From positions 1 to 64,000 of the forward strand of contig AP018180.1 of the NCBI GenBank assembly GCA_002368155.1: a DNA stretch of 64,000 nt, read 5' to 3'. The notes below the pieces were generated by a model, which saw nothing but the letters and a program-made list of their open reading frames with translations, was not told where the DNA came from and did no database searches. Made by a program: the position numbers and the translations under genes. This DNA is from Nostoc carneum NIES-2107 (GTDB taxonomy: Bacteria > Cyanobacteriota > Cyanobacteriia > Cyanobacteriales > Nostocaceae). Each line of letters opens with the position of its first letter. The stretch's first letter is position 1. This document shows, in pieces, positions 52,454 through 62,052 of the stretch.

Positions 52454-53818
52454 TTGACTGAAGCCAATCCAGTGCGTAATCTGCAAGAAACTCATTTAAA
52501 CCGTGCGCGTGCTAGTCTCCGACAAGCGTTGTCTTGGTATGGATATCTTCGCAAGTCAGGACAGCTTGCATCTAATCCAGAATTGGCGGGTTTGGTAAAG
52601 CCAGAATTGGAGGCTTTGAGTACCACACTCAACAAACTAGACTCGAATGTGATTAAAATTGCGGCTTTTGGTTTGGTGAGTCGGGGGAAGTCGGCGGTAT
52701 TGAATGCTTTATTAGGGGAGAAAATTCTGCAAACTGGCCCTTTAAATGGCGTGACGCAATGGCCCCGTTCTGTGCGCTGGCAACCTGGAGGTAAAGTACA
52801 GGTAGAATTAATTGATACACCTGGATTAGATGAAATTGAAGGCGAATCACGGGCGCAAATGGCAACAGAAGTAGCGCGCCAAGCCGATTTAATTTTGTTT
52901 GTGGTCTCTGGTGATATTACGCGCACAGAGTATGAAGCGCTACTTGATTTACGCCAAGCCCAAAAACCATTAATTTTAGTATTTAACAAAATTGACCTGT
53001 ACCCAGATACAGATAGAGCCAAGATTTACGAGAATTTGCAGCAGTTGGGTGCAGGACATCCTGAAGCAGAGCCTTTATTACCCGATGAGATTGTCATGGT
53101 AGCGGCGGAACCAGCACCAATGGAAGTGCGAGTTGAGTGGCCTGATGGAAATGTGACTTATGAATGGGAGACACCACCCACCCAAGTAGACGAACTTAAA
53201 CAGACAATATTAAATATTCTCAACCGTGAAGGGCGATCGCTGTTAGCGTTAAATGCACTCATCCAAGCAAGGGAAGCAGAAGCCGCGATCGCTCAAAAAA
53301 CTATCGACTTACGCCAACAAGAAGCCGAAGAAATTATTTGGCAATTTACCAAATATAAAGCCTTGGTAGTCGGACTCAACCCCATCGCCGTGTTAGATAT
53401 TTTAGGCGGTGCTATTGCCGATTTATTATTAATTCGTTCCCTAGCGCGGTTATATGGCTTACCCATCACCAGCTATGAAGCCGGGAAAATCCTCAAAACG
53501 ATTTTATTAAGTTCCGGTGGCTTATTGCTCAGTGAATTAGGCAGTAGCTTTTTATTCGGTTTAGGCAAAAGTACCGCAGCCATAGCTAGCGGTGACAATC
53601 CCATCAATATTACCGCCTCCGCCGGCAGTGCGATCGCCCAAGCCGGAATCGCCGGTTATGGAGCCTATGCTGTAGGAAAAGCCGCACAAGTGTACCTAGA
53701 AAACGGCTGCACCTGGGGACAATTAGGTGCTAACACCGTCATTCAAGAAATCCTTTCCCAAGTCGAGCCGAACACGATTGTTTATCGGTTACGCCAAGAG
53801 TTAGGTGGTGGGGAATGA
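52454..53818 (+). CDS. Era-like GTPase with DUF697-type membrane tail
   Basis: Protein of 454 residues. The G domain (about 60-270) has G1 GLVSRGKS at about 74-81, G3 DTPGLDE and G4 FNKIDLY. After a linker (REAEAAIAQKTIDLRQQEAEEII), the C-terminus (about 300-440) is hydrophobic and Gly/Ala-rich, the pattern of the DUF697 domain often fused to such GTPases. It probably attaches to the membrane and may act in envelope or stress processes, but no substrate is known. The start is taken at TTG 52454; a GTG at 52472 is possible. It lies in the same direction as the isomerase downstream, separated by a repeat block. Confidence 0.85.
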   Translation: MTEANPVRNLQETHLNRARASLRQALSWYGYLRKSGQLASNPELAGLVKPELEALSTTLNKLDSNVIKIAAFGLVSRGKSAVLNALLGEKILQTGPLNGVTQWPRSVRWQPGGKVQVELIDTPGLDEIEGESRAQMATEVARQADLILFVVSGDITRTEYEALLDLRQAQKPLILVFNKIDLYPDTDRAKIYENLQQLGAGHPEAEPLLPDEIVMVAAEPAPMEVRVEWPDGNVTYEWETPPTQVDELKQTILNILNREGRSLLALNALIQAREAEAAIAQKTIDLRQQEAEEIIWQFTKYKALVVGLNPIAVLDILGGAIADLLLIRSLARLYGLPITSYEAGKILKTILLSSGGLLLSELGSSFLFGLGKSTAAIASGDNPINITASAGSAIAQAGIAGYGAYAVGKAAQVYLENGCTWGQLGANTVIQEILSQVEPNTIVYRLRQELGGGE

Positions 53819-53860
53819 GGGGAAAAGGTGAAAGGGGAAAGGGAAAAGGGAGAAAGTACT

Positions 53861-53957
53861 ATTACCAATTACCAATTACCAATTACCAATTACCAATTAC
53901 CAATTACCAATTACCAATTACCAATTACCAATTACCAATTACCAATTACCAATTACC
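53861..53957. repeat. TTACCAA heptamer tandem array
   Basis: About 13 perfect copies of TTACCAA in a row. This is the best example in the window of the short tandemly repeated sequences of heterocystous cyanobacteria. A plus-strand frame reads ITNYQLP repeatedly and is an artefact. Confidence 0.95.
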
Positions 53958-54020
53958 ATTCCCTATAATCCCTGAGGCTGTAACAATAGTGATGGCAACA
54001 GCTTGGATTATGATCTACCA

Positions 54021-55073
54021 GTGAACGTTCCTACCAGCATCTCGGCACAAACTCAGTCTCGGAAAGCGGAACATATTCGTATCTGTTTAGAAGAAGATGT
54101 TCAATGTCACGAAATAACTAGTGGATTGGAACGCTATCGTTTCACCCATTCTTGTTTACCAGAATTAGACCGCAATGATATTGATATCAGTACTAATTTC
54201 TTGGGAAAACACCTAGGCGCGCCTCTGCTTATTTCTTCTATGACAGGGGGAACTGAAGAAGCGGGAATTATTAACCGCCGCTTGGCAGAAGTGGCTCAAG
54301 AGTACAAAATTGCTATGGGTGTGGGTTCCCAGCGTGTAGCGGTGGAGAAACCCCAGGTGGCTGATACTTTTGCGGTTCGCAAGTATGCTCCTGATGTGTT
54401 GTTATTGGCAAATTTAGGTGCTGTGCAACTTAACTATAGATATGGTTTGGCTGAATGTCTGCGCGTCATCGAGATTCTGGAAGCTGATGCTTTGATTTTG
54501 CACCTCAATCCCCTACAAGAATGCATTCAACCCAAAGGCGATACTAATTTCCGAGGTTTGCTTGACAAAATATGTATATTGTGCAATGAATTGCCTGTGC
54601 CAGTGATTGTTAAGGAAGTAGGTAATGGGATTTCCGCAGTGATGGCGGAGAAACTGCTAGCAGCGGGAGTTAAGGCGATTGATGTGGCGGGTGCAGGGGG
54701 TACTTCTTGGGCTAAAGTGGAAAGCGAACGGGCGGATAATGCTTTGCAACGTCGTTTAGGTAAGACTTTTGCTGATTGGGGTTTACCAACAGCCGATTGT
54801 ATTACAGCAATTCGCGCGATCGCACCGGATGTACCATTAATCGCTTCGGGTGGGTTGCGTCATGGCTTGGATGTCGCAAAAGCGATCGCACTAGGAGCAA
54901 ATATCGCCGGTTTAGCAATGCCATTTTTGCAAGCAGCAGCCGTATCCGAAGCCGCAGTTAAGGATTTAGTTGAGGTATTAATTGCTGAAATCACAACAGT
55001 TTTATTCTGTACTGGTAACGCAACTTTAGAACAATTAAAGCTTTCTGGAAGTTTACAACGGATACAATATTAA
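54021..55073 (+). CDS. fni: type 2 isopentenyl-diphosphate isomerase (FMN-dependent)
   Basis: Interconverts isopentenyl and dimethylallyl diphosphate, feeding carotenoids, the chlorophyll side chain, quinones and hopanoids. The 350-residue protein has the TIM-barrel motifs [36 protein letters not shown] (metal/substrate), [19 protein letters not shown] (FMN), and [18 protein letters not shown] 54021 ([15 protein letters not shown]) is chosen as start; an in-frame TTG at 54003 would add six residues. It is followed by GGGGACT repeats, then sppA. Confidence 0.94.
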   Translation: MNVPTSISAQTQSRKAEHIRICLEEDVQCHEITSGLERYRFTHSCLPELDRNDIDISTNFLGKHLGAPLLISSMTGGTEEAGIINRRLAEVAQEYKIAMGVGSQRVAVEKPQVADTFAVRKYAPDVLLLANLGAVQLNYRYGLAECLRVIEILEADALILHLNPLQECIQPKGDTNFRGLLDKICILCNELPVPVIVKEVGNGISAVMAEKLLAAGVKAIDVAGAGGTSWAKVESERADNALQRRLGKTFADWGLPTADCITAIRAIAPDVPLIASGGLRHGLDVAKAIALGANIAGLAMPFLQAAAVSEAAVKDLVEVLIAEITTVLFCTGNATLEQLKLSGSLQRIQY

Positions 55074-55076
55074 CCA

Positions 55077-55112
55077 TTGGGGACTGGGGACTGGGGACTG
55101 GGGACTGGGGAA
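55077..55112. repeat. GGGGACT tandem repeat
   Basis: Four to five GGGGACT units directly follow the isomerase gene. Confidence 0.85.
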
Positions 55113-55223
55113 AAGGATTTTCTTCCCTTGGTGTTTTCTATGTGGGGCTAGCTGAACAAGTTTTGCGTTATTTATAGTTCATCATTCATATTTCATACTT
55201 CATACTTCAGCCTTCATACTTCT

Positions 55224-57056
55224 ATGCGTACTTTTTTCCAACAAACCTTTGCTAGCTTGCTTGGCAGCTTATTAGGACTTATTATTTTCAGTGGTATTGG
55301 TACTACTGGACTATTTTTATTGCTATTTGCAGCTGCTAGTTCTAAAGATACGGGGCCGGAAGTCAAAGATAAATCTATGATTGTTTTTGACTTATCAATG
55401 AACATCACCGATGGCGAACCAAAAACTGATGGCTTTATTCAGAAGGTAGTCTCAGGTGTAGAAGAAAACAGAATGGGACTTCGCAGCGTTTTGGATACTT
55501 TAGAAAAGGCGCGACGCGATCCGCGAATTGTCGGTATTTACCTAGATGCAAGCCAATCTGGAAGTAATGGTGCAGGTTATGCATCCTTAAAGGAAATTCG
55601 CCAAGAATTGCAGCAGTTCCGTGCGGCGGGGAAAAAAGTGATAGCCTATGGTAAAGACTGGGAGGAAAAGGATTATTATCTCAGTTCCGTAGCAGATACC
55701 GTTGTCCTGAATCCCTTGGGAATGATGGAAGTTAACGGTTTAAGTTCTCAGCCGATGTTTCTGGCTGGTGCATTAGAAAAATACGGAATTGGTGTACAGG
55801 TGGTGCGCGTTGGGAAATTTAAAGGCGCAGTCGAACCATTTATCTTGAAACAATTGAGTCCAGAAAACCGCGAACAAACTCAGAAATTGTTAGATGATGT
55901 TTGGCAAGAATGGCGTAATGCTGTAGGCGCAAGTCGCAAAATTGAACCCCAAAAAGTGCAGGCGATCGCAGATAATCAAGCAGTATTAGAAGCACCACAA
56001 GCAAAATCTAACGGTTTAGTAGATCGGGTAGCTTATCTTGATGAAGTAGTTAGCGATTTGAAAAAGTTAACCGATAGCGATAAAGATGATAAAACCTTCC
56101 GCCAAATTAGCCTGAGTGAGTACGCCCAAGTTCCTGGTAAATCATTAGGTGTAGAACGCAAATCGAAGAATAAAATTGCTGTAGTCTATGCAGAAGGCGA
56201 GATAGTTGATGGTAAAGGTGGCGATGGTGAAGTCGGAGGCGATCGCTATGCGAAAATATTTAACAAACTCCGCCAAGACGATGATGTCAAAGCTGTGATT
56301 TTGCGAGTTAATAGTCCTGGTGGTAGCGCCACAGCCGCCGAAGTCATGCAACGCGAAGTGCGACTGACTCGCCAAGTCAAACCAGTAGTAGTTTCTATGG
56401 GAGATGTCGCCGCCTCTGGTGGTTACTGGATAGCTAGCGATTCTAACCGAATTTTTGCTGAACCCAATACTATTACAGGTTCCATTGGGGTATTTGGTTT
56501 ACTGTTCAACGGACAAAAATTAGCCAATGATCACGGTATTACCTGGGATTCCGTGAAAACCGGACGCTATGCAGATAGTCAAACCGTTTCTCGCCCCAAA
56601 TCACCCGAAGAGTTAGCACTTTATCAGCGCAGTGTTAACCGTATCTACAATATGTTCCTCAATAAAGTATCTCAAGGTCGCAAACTCCCAGGAACCAGAG
56701 TAGCAGAAATTGCCCAAGGCAGAGTTTGGTCTGGTACAGCCGCCAAAGAAATTGGTTTAGTCGATGAAATTGGCGGATTGAGTGCGGCGATAGAATATGC
56801 AGCCAAACAAGCAAAACTCGGCAAAGATTGGCAAGTCAAAGAATATCCGCAAAATAGCAGCTTTGAAGAACGCTTTTTTGGCATATCCACCCAAGAAGCG
56901 CGCAGTGTTTTAGGAATTCCCAAGGCGCAAGTCAAACAATCCAATCCCCTCACCGCAGAATTTGCCAAACTCCAAGAGGAATTATCAGTTATGCAAAAAA
57001 TGAACGATCCCCAAGGAGTTTACGCACGTTTACCCTTTAATCTCAAAATTGAGTAG
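55224..57056 (+). CDS. sppA: signal peptide peptidase SppA (protease IV)
   Basis: Membrane serine protease of 610 residues. It has an N-terminal transmembrane helix (about 10-38) and two SppA repeats. The catalytic Lys is Lys200 in GKFKGAVEPF and the catalytic Ser is Ser398 in VAASGGYWIAS. Lys and Ser from the two repeats form the dyad by analogy with E. coli Lys209 and Ser409. The long 67-kDa form is as in E. coli. It degrades cleaved signal peptides; in cyanobacteria it is also linked to light acclimation of antenna proteins. No accessory gene is adjacent. Confidence 0.94.
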   Translation: MRTFFQQTFASLLGSLLGLIIFSGIGTTGLFLLLFAAASSKDTGPEVKDKSMIVFDLSMNITDGEPKTDGFIQKVVSGVEENRMGLRSVLDTLEKARRDPRIVGIYLDASQSGSNGAGYASLKEIRQELQQFRAAGKKVIAYGKDWEEKDYYLSSVADTVVLNPLGMMEVNGLSSQPMFLAGALEKYGIGVQVVRVGKFKGAVEPFILKQLSPENREQTQKLLDDVWQEWRNAVGASRKIEPQKVQAIADNQAVLEAPQAKSNGLVDRVAYLDEVVSDLKKLTDSDKDDKTFRQISLSEYAQVPGKSLGVERKSKNKIAVVYAEGEIVDGKGGDGEVGGDRYAKIFNKLRQDDDVKAVILRVNSPGGSATAAEVMQREVRLTRQVKPVVVSMGDVAASGGYWIASDSNRIFAEPNTITGSIGVFGLLFNGQKLANDHGITWDSVKTGRYADSQTVSRPKSPEELALYQRSVNRIYNMFLNKVSQGRKLPGTRVAEIAQGRVWSGTAAKEIGLVDEIGGLSAAIEYAAKQAKLGKDWQVKEYPQNSSFEERFFGISTQEARSVLGIPKAQVKQSNPLTAEFAKLQEELSVMQKMNDPQGVYARLPFNLKIE

Positions 57057-57127
57057 TTGTCATTTGTCATTTGTTATTTGTCCTTTGTCCTTTGTGAATG
57101 ACAATCTCAACGAGAGAATTTGCAACT

Positions 57128-57225
57128 GATACCAATTTGAAAAAAGAATGCGACAGATTGTAGGGGCATGGCACTGCCATGCCCTCTAGAATATATTGAT
57201 AGGTCGCCAATATTATTTGATATTG
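57128..57225 (-). repeat. roughly 100-bp hairpin repeat, copy C
   Basis: Inverted relative to copies A and B. The stem GGGCATGGCA / TGCCATGCCC lies at 57,164-57,184. It begins with GATACCAATTTGAAAA, the inverse of the AAATTGGTATTA end of the others. Confidence 0.85.
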
Positions 57226-57360
57226 TACCGTTTTGAAAAAAGAACGCGACAAATGGGTAAGGGCACGGCACCAGTAAGATATTTGATATGCCAAAAGATT
57301 GTGGATGCCGTGCCCCTACAAAGAATTTATCTATCGCCAACATTATTTGAATTGGTATTA
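57226..57360. repeat. variant hairpin repeat, copy D (long loop)
   Basis: Same flanks as copy C, but the stem is GGGCACGGCA (57,261-57,270) / TGCCGTGCCC (57,306-57,315) with a 35-base loop. It ends in ATTGGTATTA, so C plus D together are bounded by inverted ACCAATT ends. Confidence 0.75.
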
Positions 57361-57490
57361 GCTGATCGTTGGCGGTGCGTTACTGTAGTAACCTGCGCCT
57401 CAACATTTTCAGGTTCTGCTTGAGTTGTAGAAACTTAAGTTAAAGCTGTAGAAACTTCAGCTTTAACGTTTCCGTGTTCCGCGCAAGTTG

Positions 57491-60037
57491 TTACAGAGTA
57501 AACCAACGGCGAATCAATTCCACACTAAAGCAATAATCTTGCCCAATTTCCTCAATCAACTCCCTTTGCAACAGCAACTTGAGAGTCTGATCAGCATGAG
57601 GAAACTGTTGCGATATAGCTTGAATATTCACCATCGCCCCTTCCCCTTGGGCAGCAATGAAGCGTAAAATCGCCCTACCATTTTCATCTACTTGGTTATT
57701 TTGAATATCAGCAAAGAAGAAACCGCCACTTTTAAAAGCTTCAGGAATTGCTGCTTCCGCATCGGCTAAAGTCGCCAACCTTCGCACAGAGGGGTCTTGC
57801 TCATTTTTGAGGGCGATAATTTCCGCACAGAGTAGTTGTATCAAAAACGGGTGACAACGGGTAAGTTGTACCACTCGCTCAACCGCGTCATGTTCATAGC
57901 GCATGGTAAAATCTTTTACAGGGCGTTCAATTAATTGTCGCGCTTCTGCTTCTTTTAAGTACGAGATATGCACTACCTGCACATTTATAAGATAACTAGC
58001 CCAGCGTTGATATTCTTCAATTGTATGGGAACCAGCTAGCAGCAGCTTAAACCGGGGACGATGTTGGATGAGGTGACGCAGCATTCCTAGAACATCTTGC
58101 TCATCAAAACGTCCTTTGGTTATGGCGGTGTCTAGTACCTCGAATTCATCTAACATCAGCAGGGCGGTATTTTGTTCGAGTGTCTGTTCTACTTTATCTA
58201 GCCATTCATCAAAGCTGGTAAAGGGGTCAGAGGTTAGCGCTTCGCGGGTTAGGAGTGGTAGAGTAACTCCTTGCTTCTTTGCTGAGTTCAGCATCCCTCT
58301 TACAAGATTGTAGAGAAAACCTGCATGGTTGCTAGCTGATGAGGGTGCGCCTTGCAAATCTACAAACATGGGAATGATGGTATTAGGTAGCAGCTTGCCT
58401 AAGTTGTTAAGCAGGGAAGTTTTACCCATGCGCCGCTGACCATAAAGTAACAAAGGTGGGCGACGGAAATCTAGGAGTAACTGCTCAATGCGTAAGCCAA
58501 TGCTCGTGCGTCCAGTGAAGATTTCTAACTGCTCGTTGAGAGGTACACCAATAATGTACGGATTGTCAATTTCTTGGTGGAGTTCTGTGGCTTTTGCCAG
58601 TTCTTCTATATGCTTTGAGATGATCTTCAGCCAACTTTGAGCGATAGGGTAGAAACGGGGAGCGTATTCGTTGCTACTGCGACTAATTTCTTGCAAGTCT
58701 ACATCTAAACGCTCTGCAACAGCACTGAGTACTTTACGCTGACTGTAAAAACTTCTCTGGTTCAAGGCAGCATCCACATCCTCACTGATGCCACTGAAAA
58801 TGCTTAGCAGAGTTCTAACTGGACTTACTAGTTCACCAAATGTCAGACTACGATGAGCCTGACTGATAGCTTCCACACTCACACAGCCTTCTAAAAACTG
58901 TGCATCTAGTTCAATTTGGGCGGATTGAGATGCCCAGCGTTGGCGACTAGTACTCACGTATTCTATCGCAGCTTTTCCTTCTACTGGGTTATGTTTTACA
59001 ACGAAAAGCAAATACTCATCCAAGCCAAACACATGTGAACGCTGCCACTCATCCCAGAAAGCAGAATGATAGCGAAATAAACAAGGGCTTTTAGCATTAC
59101 GTCTTTTGTCTAATCTATAAAGTAGAGAATTCCATGCGGTCAGAAATGGAAAGGATAAAACAGATAGCCATGAGTTAATAGTTAAACCCACCCCGATCGC
59201 CACGCCTACTTGTACGCCTACTTGCACGCTTTTCTGTACGCTTTCCGCCATGCCTATTTGTAGGCTTCCTGCTATTTCTCTCGCTACACCTACCGCCACG
59301 CCAAAGCCCAAGCCTACTGCTACACCTACCGCCAACTTTCCCACCCAGCTTTCCGCTAAGCCTACCGCTAATTCCTGTGCTAACCTTCCCCCCAAGCCTA
59401 CCATCAAGCCGACTGCCACGCCTACCGCCATGCCAAACCCTGAGCTGACTACCATGCCAAACCCTAAGCTGACTGCCATGCCTACTGCCCCGCCAAACCC
59501 TATACCAACTGCTAAGCCGACTGCTACGCCGAACACCAATCCTTCCACCAAACCTACCGCCAAGCTTTCTGCCAAGCCGACTGTCACGCCTACTGCCAAG
59601 CCTACCGCTAAGCTTACTGCCAAGCCGCCTGGCACACCGAACACCAAGCTTACTGTCACGCCGAACGCCAAGCCAAACGCCAAACTCACTGTCATTCCTA
59701 CAACTACACCTACTGCCCCCCGAATCACTATAGTTGTGATTGGTTCACCCAATGCCCACAGCACCAAACCTAGCAGTAAGTTGGTCAGGATAGGTAAAAT
59801 GAAGTACCCCTGGATAAACAGTCGCCATAGAGCAAGGTTAAGCCATCGCCCTTGTCTCATATAGGAAATCAGAAACGGGTTTACGTCTAATGTAGGATCA
59901 ATGCGCTTGAGGTGGTTACGCCATGCCGCAGGACGGAAGAAAAGCCAAAATAGCAGTTGCAGACTACCCAGTATCAAGTTAGGGTGCTGTTGCGGTGAAT
60001 CAGTGTAGGCGTTGTGGAGTATGTTTGGCGATACCAT
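57491..60037 (-). CDS. AAA/STAND-like ATPase with long glycine-zipper membrane domain
   Basis: Protein of 848 residues. The N-terminal part has hydrophobic helices (about 65-105, GYFILPILTNLLLGLVLWALG). A roughly 180-residue low-complexity segment (about 106-286) repeats G-x-A-V-G-x-x-V with Gly every fourth position, a glycine zipper. A soluble region follows, then an ATPase of the archaeal-ATPase type: Walker A GQRRMGKTSLLNN at about 533-545 and Walker B LLMLDEFEVLD. A C-terminal winged-helix-like part (FIAAQGEGAMVNIQAISQQF) ends the protein. Function unknown. Membrane anchoring plus an ATPase switch recalls effector or gate proteins of conflict systems; this is inference. It faces the HTH-ATPase gene at 60,415 from the same strand. 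Confidence 0.85.
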   Translation of the reverse strand: MVSPNILHNAYTDSPQQHPNLILGSLQLLFWLFFRPAAWRNHLKRIDPTLDVNPFLISYMRQGRWLNLALWRLFIQGYFILPILTNLLLGLVLWALGEPITTIVIRGAVGVVVGMTVSLAFGLAFGVTVSLVFGVPGGLAVSLAVGLAVGVTVGLAESLAVGLVEGLVFGVAVGLAVGIGFGGAVGMAVSLGFGMVVSSGFGMAVGVAVGLMVGLGGRLAQELAVGLAESWVGKLAVGVAVGLGFGVAVGVAREIAGSLQIGMAESVQKSVQVGVQVGVAIGVGLTINSWLSVLSFPFLTAWNSLLYRLDKRRNAKSPCLFRYHSAFWDEWQRSHVFGLDEYLLFVVKHNPVEGKAAIEYVSTSRQRWASQSAQIELDAQFLEGCVSVEAISQAHRSLTFGELVSPVRTLLSIFSGISEDVDAALNQRSFYSQRKVLSAVAERLDVDLQEISRSSNEYAPRFYPIAQSWLKIISKHIEELAKATELHQEIDNPYIIGVPLNEQLEIFTGRTSIGLRIEQLLLDFRRPPLLLYGQRRMGKTSLLNNLGKLLPNTIIPMFVDLQGAPSSASNHAGFLYNLVRGMLNSAKKQGVTLPLLTREALTSDPFTSFDEWLDKVEQTLEQNTALLMLDEFEVLDTAITKGRFDEQDVLGMLRHLIQHRPRFKLLLAGSHTIEEYQRWASYLINVQVVHISYLKEAEARQLIERPVKDFTMRYEHDAVERVVQLTRCHPFLIQLLCAEIIALKNEQDPSVRRLATLADAEAAIPEAFKSGGFFFADIQNNQVDENGRAILRFIAAQGEGAMVNIQAISQQFPHADQTLKLLLQRELIEEIGQDYCFSVELIRRWFTL

Positions 60038-60414
60038 AGTTTCCCTGTTCGGGTTGACAATGAAATTAACTATGTCATTGAGAATGTAGCATTAGTGCAG
60101 TCAAGTGCAAAGACTGAGATTGCTAAAATACGCTTCACTTCGTTCCGCTCGCAATGACAGCGTCAGTTATTACGCGGAGAAACGACAAAGAGATCGCCAT
60201 GATTTATGGGGGGTTGCGATTGCTGCGCTCCATTCGCAATGATAAAGAGTCCGTCTTTGCGTATGGAGCGATAGCGAAATGACGCAATCTCCTCCTATGC
60301 GATCGCCTTGGGATTGCTTCTGCTCGAGACGCAACGCGAACGCTGCGCTCGCATTGACATTGTGTAATTAATTATGTTTAACTACTTACTCTTAATAATT
60401 ACTAAAAGGCATTT
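60038..60414. other. spacer with degenerate dispersed repeats
   Basis: Contains several CGCTCGCAATGACAG / TCCATTCGCAATGATAAAG units, a type of dispersed repeat in Nostocales, and a HIP1-like GCGATCGC site. No gene is visible. Confidence 0.6.
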
Positions 60415-61521
60415 TCATCCCTCCCTGTGATTATCCAGCAAACCGACAAATGGCTTTATCTGTATTAAGGCTTCTTCTCGCCAATTTTCATCATCCTCAC
60501 CTTCTTCTAGAGTAAATAATCTTTCTCGACAGAGAATTTGTAATAAAATTGGCAAACACTGACTTTGATTTAAAATCCACTTTACATCTTTATCATCAAA
60601 AGGAATGGGTGAACTGGCTATTAATTCCCGCGCTTCTGATTCTGTCAACGCTCCTAAATATGCGGTGTAGCCGAAAATATTGAAAAATGGTGAACTATGT
60701 CCTGTATTTTGCGCTAATTCAATGGGTGATTCGGGAGTAGCTAAGATAAATGCTAAATTTCCACCTGTGTGGTTAGTAGCTAAGGAACGCAAGCTTTCCC
60801 AAAATCCATCATCTAACTCTGGACAGCGTTGCAATCCTACGCCAATTTCATCTAACAAGATGACTGTGGGTTGATGCAAGTTACCGCTGACTACATCCAT
60901 AAAAGAATCTAAGTCGCAAGGGTTGGGTACTGGCATTTTCAAGGATTCTAAAATGTACTTGAGCAAACCCTCCTGATTCTGCATTCGTACATCTTGCATA
61001 TCTATGAAAATCCACTGATAATTTTCTGGATTTAGTAGCCAATCTAACTTTTGACTGGGACGCAGATGTGCGGCTGGGGTGGTGGTGATGTTTTTTAGGT
61101 AATGTAGCAGGGATGTTTTACCACTGCGCTTTTTACCAATGATAGCGGCGTTTTGCAGGGGATGGCGCTTGAGTAAGTTGAAGAGGCGTTTTAGTTCTTT
61201 CTCGCGTCCAAAAAAGTGACGTGGTTGAGTAATGGGTGAACCAGTGATGAAAGGTGAGGCTTCGCCATTCGTTGGCTGGAGTTTAGATGGTTGAGTTTCT
61301 AGTTCTTTGGATGCAAGTTCTTGCCAGTTTAATCCCAACTTGCCGCTAATTTCTACAAAATTGAGATAATCAACAGGTTTACCGCTGAGAAAGTTTTTAA
61401 CAGTGGATAGAGAAATCCCTACTGTACCAGCCAACGACTGCTGACTGGGATAGCCATTACGCAAAAGTGCTGACTTCACTGTTTTAATATAGTCTGGGCC
61501 TACCCGAAGCGATCGCGCCAT
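60415..61521 (-). CDS. HTH - AAA ATPase (STAND-like) protein
   Basis: Protein of 368 residues with an N-terminal helix-turn-helix (about 8-70, PSQQSLAGTVGISLSTVKNFLSG then LNFVEISGKLGLNW) of the kind seen at the head of many cyanobacterial NB-ARC/WD40 proteins. A spacer and an ATPase follow (PRHFFGREKELKRL, Walker A GKKRSGKTSLLHY at about 134-146, Walker B TVILLDEIGVGL at about 218-229). The last about 100 residues (LGALTESEARELIASSP, LPILLQILCRERLF) match the ATPase lid of its neighbour. It ends soon after the ATPase and has no repeat sensor domain, so it may be a compact member. Related Walker regions suggest it and the 848-residue ATPase have a common origin. Confidence 0.85.
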   Translation of the reverse strand: MARSLRVGPDYIKTVKSALLRNGYPSQQSLAGTVGISLSTVKNFLSGKPVDYLNFVEISGKLGLNWQELASKELETQPSKLQPTNGEASPFITGSPITQPRHFFGREKELKRLFNLLKRHPLQNAAIIGKKRSGKTSLLHYLKNITTTPAAHLRPSQKLDWLLNPENYQWIFIDMQDVRMQNQEGLLKYILESLKMPVPNPCDLDSFMDVVSGNLHQPTVILLDEIGVGLQRCPELDDGFWESLRSLATNHTGGNLAFILATPESPIELAQNTGHSSPFFNIFGYTAYLGALTESEARELIASSPIPFDDKDVKWILNQSQCLPILLQILCRERLFTLEEGEDDENWREEALIQIKPFVGLLDNHREG

Positions 61522-61710
61522 TACGCCTCATCTGTTCATACCAATTCACAGTTAATTGTAGAGTAGCAAGTGCGACAGCATCATGGGATAAACTCAACTA
61601 AGACTACAAATCACCTTAGAAATCAACTAAAACTCAGCTTGCACTCAGCTATGTTCTCGCCTATTGCCCAATTTCAATAGATTGTAGAGTTGATTGCAAA
61701 GGCAAACACA

Positions 61711-62049
61711 ATGCATAACCAAAACCAAGTTAATACACAACAGGCAGTAGATACAACTAGCATAACTGTGGACTTAATTTACCAAGAACGCCACAGCATT
61801 TATCAAGAGAGACTCCGCCAAGCTAGTGCAGCATTTAACCTGGCTTTTGCAATGACAACGATTAGTGCGATCGCAGGTTTTGCGGGTATTATGCTGCTGT
61901 TTTCTGGTAACATTTCCGCCGGAACTATCACAGCCGCAGGTGGTGGAATTTATGGTAGTGTCACAGCTTCATGGTTAAAGCTGGCAAAAGATAGCAATGA
62001 CAGGCTAGATGAGGCTGCACGAGCATTAGAAGCTCAGACAGGTGGGTAA
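61711..62049 (+). CDS. small two-helix membrane protein, cyanobacterial TRADD-N-associated type
   Basis: Protein of 112 residues from ATG 61711 (a TTG at 61690 would add seven). The Gln/Asn-rich N-terminus is followed by an ERHSIYQERLRQASAAFNLA helix and two transmembrane segments (about 50-70 and 72-95: MTTISAIAGFAGIMLLFSG, ISAGTITAAGGGIYGSV). Then comes the signature LKLAKDSNDRLDEAARAL. This pattern (RLRQAS-x-x-FN, SG near the turn, TAAGG, LAKDxNDRLDE) matches what I remember of the cyanobacterial TRADD-N-associated 2TM domain described for conflict systems. It is divergent from the HTH-ATPase gene and shares the same spacer. Confidence 0.7.
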   Translation: MHNQNQVNTQQAVDTTSITVDLIYQERHSIYQERLRQASAAFNLAFAMTTISAIAGFAGIMLLFSGNISAGTITAAGGGIYGSVTASWLKLAKDSNDRLDEAARALEAQTGG

Positions 62050-62052
62050 TTA

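Larger units (their letters stand above)
57057..57490. other. repeat-rich spacer after sppA
   Basis: Contains TCATTTGTC and CCTTTGTC repeats (57,058-57,095), then two adjacent members of the roughly 100-bp hairpin family (57,128-57,225 and 57,226-57,360). All frames here run through the repeats. Confidence 0.7.

Noticed and set aside
52492-53022. 176-codon minus-strand frame inside the GTPase gene
   Set aside because: It is the shadow of a well-supported GTPase frame with conserved G motifs.
53815-54024. Plus-strand frame reading ITNYQLP repeatedly
   Set aside because: It is a translation of the TTACCAA heptamer array, not a protein.
57067-57423. Several 75-78-codon frames after sppA
   Set aside because: All are readings through hairpin repeats C and D.
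59250-59864. 204-codon plus-strand frame of TATPTAKP repeats
   Set aside because: It is the complement of the glycine-zipper coding DNA of the minus-strand ATPase gene. Its composition follows from the other strand and it has no ribosome site.
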